DNA from: Bacillota bacterium
GTDB lineage: Bacteria; Bacillota; Clostridia; Oscillospirales; Ruminococcaceae
Direction: 5' to 3'
DNA: 26,509 nt
Assembly: GCA_023413185.1 (NCBI GenBank)
Contig: JAEZQD010000016.1
Location: 1-26,509 of the forward strand
A program made the position numbers and the translations under genes. Positions 22,986 to 26,509 of this stretch are shown in pieces. The notes under the pieces are model-generated. The model saw only the letters and a list, made by a program, of their open reading frames with translations. It had not been told where the DNA came from and did no database searches. Within the stretch, counting starts at the first letter, position 1. Every line of letters begins with the position of its first letter.

Positions 22986-23005
22986 CCCGCACCGAGCCGT
23001 GCGGG
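22986..23005 (-). other. Hairpin in the leader between subunits E and A
   Basis: CCCGCAC (22986-22992) pairs perfectly with GTGCGGG (22999-23005), 33 nt upstream of the chosen subunit A start, in a 185-bp gap that is long for this operon. There is no U tract, so it is more likely an mRNA processing or stability element than a terminator. Confidence 0.45.
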
Positions 23006-23138
23006 TCTGCCTTTGCGCCATATGCCATATGTCTTATGTTTCGCTTTGCTTTAAAGCCGGTCAAAAATACGAGCAAACGCTTATTGCTTGTGCTGGTTTG
23101 CTCTGGTCTTTGCCGTTGTCTCTAAACAAACAATCGTA

Positions 23139-23726
23139 TTACAGCTTGCAGTTTTGGTAAAACCAATCGTGCTGGTCCGCAAGGCGGGTATCCAGCGTCA
23201 TGTCTACGACAAAGCCGTTATGGTCGTCCCGCAGCAGGATGCCGCCGATGGTAATCTCGTCGGAGAATGCCACCTTACAGGTTGCACCGTAGCCGCCGCG
23301 GACGGTGGGCTCATAGGCTTTGTCCTCGTTACGCAAAAACAGCGTAACCGACTCCGCCTGATAATCACTTGCAAGGCGCTTCGCGGCACTTTGCAGGTAC
23401 TCGGCGTATGCATCGGTTGCGGTGTACTCAAGCAGACGCTTCTTTACTACGTCAAACACGCCCTTTTCGTACCCCGTGCGCTTTGCCAGGTACTCCTGCT
23501 TTTGCTTTAAGCGCATATGAGAAAGCTCGCGCGCCGATTCGGTCGTAATGCCCGACACCTCGCCCTGAATCATCTCATACGCGGCGGAAAGCGCGGCGTT
23601 TTCGGTCAGTGCTATCTGCTCTTGCTTTATAGACTCAAGCTCGCTGAGTATCTCCTGCGCCTTGGCCTGTGCCTGGCTCATTACGGCTTGTTCAAAGCGT
23701 TCCAGCTTTTCTTCCAGCCTTGCCAA
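23139..23726 (-). CDS. ntpE: V/A-type ATPase subunit E (peripheral stalk)
   Basis: 195 residues. The first ~100 form one long charged helix with heptad character (EEKLERFEQAVMSQAQAKAQEILSELESIKQEQ in parts), followed by a C-terminal alpha/beta domain with GGYGATCKVAFSDEITIGGILLRDD in parts, where the GGI/V-x-L motif of E subunits is recognisable. It tethers the head to subunit I. TTG 23726 is preceded by GGAGGTGG at 7 nt; no closer ATG is available. It lies 56 bp after subunit F, followed by a 185-bp gap before A, where many operons carry subunit C. Confidence 0.88.
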   Translation of the reverse strand: MARLEEKLERFEQAVMSQAQAKAQEILSELESIKQEQIALTENAALSAAYEMIQGEVSGITTESARELSHMRLKQKQEYLAKRTGYEKGVFDVVKKRLLEYTATDAYAEYLQSAAKRLASDYQAESVTLFLRNEDKAYEPTVRGGYGATCKVAFSDEITIGGILLRDDHNGFVVDMTLDTRLADQHDWFYQNCKL

Positions 23727-23782
23727 CTAGACCACCTCCATGTGGGTTGTTTCATTTTTGAGTTTACAAAAAAGGTCTCGGT

Positions 23783-24091
23783 CTAAAGCTTTAAGCCGAT
23801 GGCCTCGCGAACGTATCGCCCGATGGTGTCGCCTACCTTGCCTGCGCCGTGGCGGTCGGGCACGGTGGCAATCAGCGGGCGGTGGCGGTTAAGCTTAATG
23901 TCGTAAACCAGCTCCGGGCAGAGCTCCAGCAGCTTTTCGGTCATCAGAACCACACCCACCTCGGGGTCGTCCGCCGCCTTTTTCAGCTGCTCCTCCACCT
24001 CTTCGGGCTGGTGCACTACAACACCCTCCATGCCTGCAAGGCGCAGACCCAGAAATGTATCGACGTTATCGCTTATTACAAAAAACTTCAC
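23783..24091 (-). CDS. ntpG: V/A-type ATPase subunit F (NtpG; central stalk)
   Basis: 102 residues, usual size. A Rossmann-like CheY-type fold protein that binds subunit D in the rotor. Seen: KFFVISDNVDTFLGLRLAGMEGVVV (first strand with the conserved S/G-D-x-D-T-x-x-G-F/L-R-L-A-G motif), then VGVVLMTEKLLELCPEL and PLIATVPD. GTG 24091 follows AAGGGGG. It is placed before E rather than after C, an order different from the Enterococcus operon. Confidence 0.9.
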   Translation of the reverse strand: MKFFVISDNVDTFLGLRLAGMEGVVVHQPEEVEEQLKKAADDPEVGVVLMTEKLLELCPELVYDIKLNRHRPLIATVPDRHGAGKVGDTIGRYVREAIGLKL

Positions 24092-24151
24092 AGTGCTGCC
24101 CCCTTATGCCGGTATCGGTCGCCTGTTTGACCGGGCAAGCATCGGTACGAA

Positions 24152-24595
24152 TCATGGAATCTTGTTTAGGATCAGGATTGAGATCAGCAGTCCGTACAGC
24201 GCAACACCTTCGCCGAGTGCAACGAAGATCAGCGCCTTACCAAACGCCTTGGGGTCCTCGGAGAACGCGCCGATGGCAGCGGGTGCCGCCGCGGCAACCG
24301 CGATACCGGCGCCGATGGCAGAAAGACCGGTTACCAGTGCCGCAGCCAAAAAGCCCATTCCGGCAGAACTGCCGCCAGCAACCGCTGCGGCCGCTTCGGC
24401 GGTTTCCGCCGCGCTGAGCATACCGCCCGCGGGCAGCAGGATAGCAAGCAGGCATACGCCAAAGAACGCGGCAACGTTAAACACAAGCGCGCGCTTGGCC
24501 TTACCACCTGTGGTCACACCGGTGTAAACGGGAACAAGGGGCATAAACAGCAACACAACCGCAACAAGCGGCAGAAGATAAAATACTACATTCAT
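24152..24595 (-). CDS. ntpK: V/A-type ATPase proteolipid subunit K (c-ring)
   Basis: 147 residues with four membrane helices: about 3-25, 36-58, 80-110 and 119-142. It forms the rotor ring that carries H+ or Na+. The C-terminal hairpin has the canonical features: GFLAAALVTGLSAIGAGIAVAAAAPAAIGAF in parts, and FVALGEGVALYG with ion-carrying Glu129. The N-terminal hairpin is degenerate, with no acidic residue, so each subunit likely carries one site. A linker rich in Ala/Glu (AAETAEAAAAVAGGSSAG) separates the hairpins. ATG 24595 follows AGGAGG at 9 nt. H+ or Na+ specificity cannot be decided by eye. It is preceded by a hairpin in the I-K gap that may adjust its expression. Confidence 0.93.
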   Translation of the reverse strand: MNVVFYLLPLVAVVLLFMPLVPVYTGVTTGGKAKRALVFNVAAFFGVCLLAILLPAGGMLSAAETAEAAAAVAGGSSAGMGFLAAALVTGLSAIGAGIAVAAAAPAAIGAFSEDPKAFGKALIFVALGEGVALYGLLISILILNKIP

Positions 24596-24648
24596 TCTGA
24601 TTTTCCTCCTCAACTATTGTGCACAGAGATAGCGATCTATACGATAAA

Positions 24649-24669
24649 TCAAGGAGTTCTCCTCCTTGA
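24649..24669 (-). other. Intercistronic hairpin between subunits I and K
   Basis: TCAAGGAG (24649-24656) pairs perfectly with CTCCTTGA (24662-24669) around TTCTC. On the minus strand it is followed by TTTATCG. It sits 18 bp after the subunit I stop and about 55 bp before subunit K. It may protect or process the mRNA of the highly needed c-ring subunit; this is a guess. Confidence 0.5.
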
Positions 24670-24686
24670 GGCTCACGCGCGGGCAG

Positions 24687-26509
24687 CTACTCGGTTTTTT
24701 GCTGGGTAATACCAACGGTAATGGGGGTAAACGCCTTGCCGTCGCCCTCAAAGAAGCGGCTGAACATCTCGTAAAACTCAAGGCGCAGCACCTGGATGCC
24801 TACAATCAGACCCTCCATTGCCATAACAAACAGGTTGCCGATGATAACCACGATAGGGCTAGCACCAGCGCCCACCATCTCGGCCAGTGTCATTACCACC
24901 GCCATCATGCCCGCGTGGCTTAGGATAAAGCCGCCGACACGAAGGAACGACATGGTGTTGGTAACAAAGCTAAGCCCAACCTCGAACATCTCAAACAGGT
25001 TTTCGATGATGAAAGAGCCAATGCCCTCCTCGTCCTTATCCTTCTTGGTGTCGGGCTTTGCGCTCGCCTTTTTCGCTTCCGCAATGCCAATCTCCATCAG
25101 GCGTCCGATATCGTCAAGCGTTTCGTCCGAAAGCTCCGCAAGGTCGGACGGCAGTCGCAGCCGCTCAAAGTACAGCGAGTTAAACACCGCGTCGGTCTCG
25201 CGAATAGAGGTAACCGGGGTAAAGTAGATGCCCCAGTAGTATTCGTCGTCCTGCTCGGTGATGTAGAACAAGAACATGCGCTCATCATAAAACTTCAGCT
25301 TTTCAAAGCTAGCGCGGGGCAACCTGCCAAAGCGCGCCGTCAGGTACGAGCAGTCCAGCAGCTTGCGGATGGGGGTATTTTCGTCCTCACCCCGCAGCGA
25401 CCGGCATACCGAAACCAGCTCGTCCTCGGGCTTTGGCTTCTTGCCGTGGGGCTTCGTCCCGCTCTTTTTTAGCCACTTTGCAATGGGGTGGCGCAAAAAC
25501 ATCAACAGAATCGGCAGCACGATGCCAAAGATGATAACCGCCGGGTTAAAGATGTTGATGCCGTACACAAGGTTAAGCACAACGCCCACCAAAATGGTGC
25601 TGTACATCACAATACCCGCTATGCCGTTTTGGCTGAGCAGCGCGCGGGATGGATCTTTTTGCTTAATGCCCATGATGATGTTAATGAGTATGCAGCTGAT
25701 GATGATGAAAACGCCCACGGCAACCGCGCCCAGCAGTACAATGTTGGTCATCTCGGGGGCAAGCACATGGACGGGCTTTTCCGCCAGCCCAAATACGTTT
25801 CGATACAGCGGGTCGAGCAGATGCTCGTAGCCGAACACCGAGCCGTACAAGAAGCCGAAGATGGTTGACGATATACCGATGCGCTGCATTATTCTGCCTA
25901 AGGTCATGCGCTTTGTTTTCCACATAATATAGCCGATGAGCGTAATGCACAGTCCCTGACCCACGTCGCCGAACATCAAGCCGAACAGCAACGTATAGGT
26001 GATTCCCACAAATACCGTGGGGTCAATGTCCTTGTAGGACGGCAGACCAAACATATCCACAAACATCTCAAAAGGCTGGAAGAAGCGCGAGTTTTTCAGC
26101 TTGGTGGGGGGAGCAAACCGCGTGTCGCTGTCCACCGGCTTCACGGTGGCGGTCACGCCGGGCAGGTCGTCAAAGCTCTTTTTGAACGCCTGTGCCTCTT
26201 TTTCGGGCACAAAGCCCACGATGTGGAATACATCGTCAAACACCGAGATGTATTTGCGCATCTCGAATGAATCGCTTAAAAACTTAATCTGGGCAAAGAT
26301 GTCGTAAAAATACAGCTTGCGGCGGTTTACGGTCGCCTTCATCTCGCCCAGCACCTCTGCCAGCTCGTTCTTGTCCTCGTGCAGCGCCTTTGTAATCTGC
26401 GCGCGGGATTGGTCGGGCGTGCCGTGTACCGTGTCGGGGATATAGAGGCGCTCATAATACAGCGAGTTAAACACCGCGTCGCATTCCGGCGCGTCTTGTA
26501 CGGGCACGA
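24687..26509 (-). CDS. ntpI: V/A-type ATPase membrane subunit I (a-type stator), 5' end outside window, with an inserted repeat domain
   Basis: The 3' 607 codons of the stator subunit that provides the ion half-channels. The visible N-terminal part (DAVFNSLYYERLYIPD onward) is the end of the cytoplasmic domain; FVDMFGLPSYKDIDPTVFVGITYTLLFGLMFGDVGQGL in parts starts the membrane domain, and FVTNTMSFLRVGGFILSHAGMMAVV in parts carries the essential Arg (SFLRVG). Between RHPIAKW (about 25475-25500) and GIGSFIIENLFEMFE (about 24995-25035) lies an extra segment containing ARFGRLPRASFEKLKFYDERM, YYWGIYFTPV and DAVFNSLYFERLRLP, which normally occur once, in the N-terminal domain. It is followed by a charged linker (AKKASAKPDTKKDKDEEG). 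A 24-nt run is identical at 25171-25194 and 26458-26481. The remaining N-terminus, and perhaps subunit C, lie beyond the window. Confidence 0.93.
   Translation of the reverse strand, partial: VPVQDAPECDAVFNSLYYERLYIPDTVHGTPDQSRAQITKALHEDKNELAEVLGEMKATVNRRKLYFYDIFAQIKFLSDSFEMRKYISVFDDVFHIVGFVPEKEAQAFKKSFDDLPGVTATVKPVDSDTRFAPPTKLKNSRFFQPFEMFVDMFGLPSYKDIDPTVFVGITYTLLFGLMFGDVGQGLCITLIGYIMWKTKRMTLGRIMQRIGISSTIFGFLYGSVFGYEHLLDPLYRNVFGLAEKPVHVLAPEMTNIVLLGAVAVGVFIIISCILINIIMGIKQKDPSRALLSQNGIAGIVMYSTILVGVVLNLVYGINIFNPAVIIFGIVLPILLMFLRHPIAKWLKKSGTKPHGKKPKPEDELVSVCRSLRGEDENTPIRKLLDCSYLTARFGRLPRASFEKLKFYDERMFLFYITEQDDEYYWGIYFTPVTSIRETDAVFNSLYFERLRLPSDLAELSDETLDDIGRLMEIGIAEAKKASAKPDTKKDKDEEGIGSFIIENLFEMFEVGLSFVTNTMSFLRVGGFILSHAGMMAVVMTLAEMVGAGASPIVVIIGNLFVMAMEGLIVGIQVLRLEFYEMFSRFFEGDGKAFTPITVGITQQKTE

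Noticed and set aside
22954..23076. Longer N-terminus for ATPase subunit A (ATG 23028 or TTG 23076)
   Set aside because: The extra residues do not resemble any A subunit, there is no ribosome site before either codon, and a strong hairpin lies inside; TTG 22953 restores the family N-terminus.

Overview
The window looks like a chromosome segment of a motile, anaerobic, moderately GC-rich Firmicute, probably class Clostridia. The evidence is a pyruvate:ferredoxin oxidoreductase, a V/A-type ATPase operon, a class II aldolase, a flagellin with a sigma-28-type promoter, strong AGGAGG-like ribosome binding sites, and frequent TTG/GTG starts. No rRNA, tRNA, CRISPR array or complete prophage is visible. 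All calls come from reading the sequence; no database was searched.

Layout. (1) 1-1941: 3' part of nifJ (+). (2) 1942-2410: palindrome-rich convergent spacer with terminators and one inverted pair of a 25-bp dispersed repeat. (3) 2411-4018: flagellin (-) and its sigma-28-like promoter. (4) 4078-5033: a HUH/Y1 transposase of the RAYT type, bracketed by three repeat units on one side and four on the other. Each unit has a GTAG foot and a covarying imperfect hairpin, so this looks like a self-contained REP/RAYT unit. (5) 5049-6208: class II fructose-bisphosphate aldolase (-) with terminator, promoter and a Rex-like palindrome. (6) 6449-6941: small HEAT-repeat protein (+). (7) 6949-8584: phage-like switch. 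A Cro/CI-type repressor and an ImmA/IrrE protease (-) diverge from two small genes (+), the second with a sigma region 4-like helix-turn-helix. The divergent promoters carry mirrored operator half-sites and a perfect LexA-type box. (8) 8626-9781: Gfo/Idh/MocA oxidoreductase (+). (9) 9819-14218: SdpI-family protein, then a GntR(YtrA-type)-ABC-permease-membrane protein-CPBP protease operon (-), resembling an envelope-stress or peptide-immunity island. (10) 14272-17347: a P2-type cation ATPase (+) behind an apparent yybP-ykoY (manganese) riboswitch with a readable terminator/antiterminator. (11) 17451-18437: degenerate LCP-like membrane protein (+). (12) 18484-18870: small two-helix membrane protein (-). 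(13) 19005-26509: V/A-type ATPase operon (-), read as I(partial)-K-F-E-A-B-D, with a perfect 18-bp terminator hairpin after D.

How the parts relate. PFOR, aldolase and the ion-translocating ATPase are core anaerobic energy metabolism. The P-type pump with its riboswitch is a metal homeostasis unit. The most noteworthy items are the RAYT/REP unit with orientation-locked repeat subfamilies, an inserted second copy of the N-terminal-type domain inside ATPase subunit I (with a 24-nt identical stretch), the symmetric SOS-linked repressor switch, and the riboswitch whose P1 strand doubles as a terminator arm.
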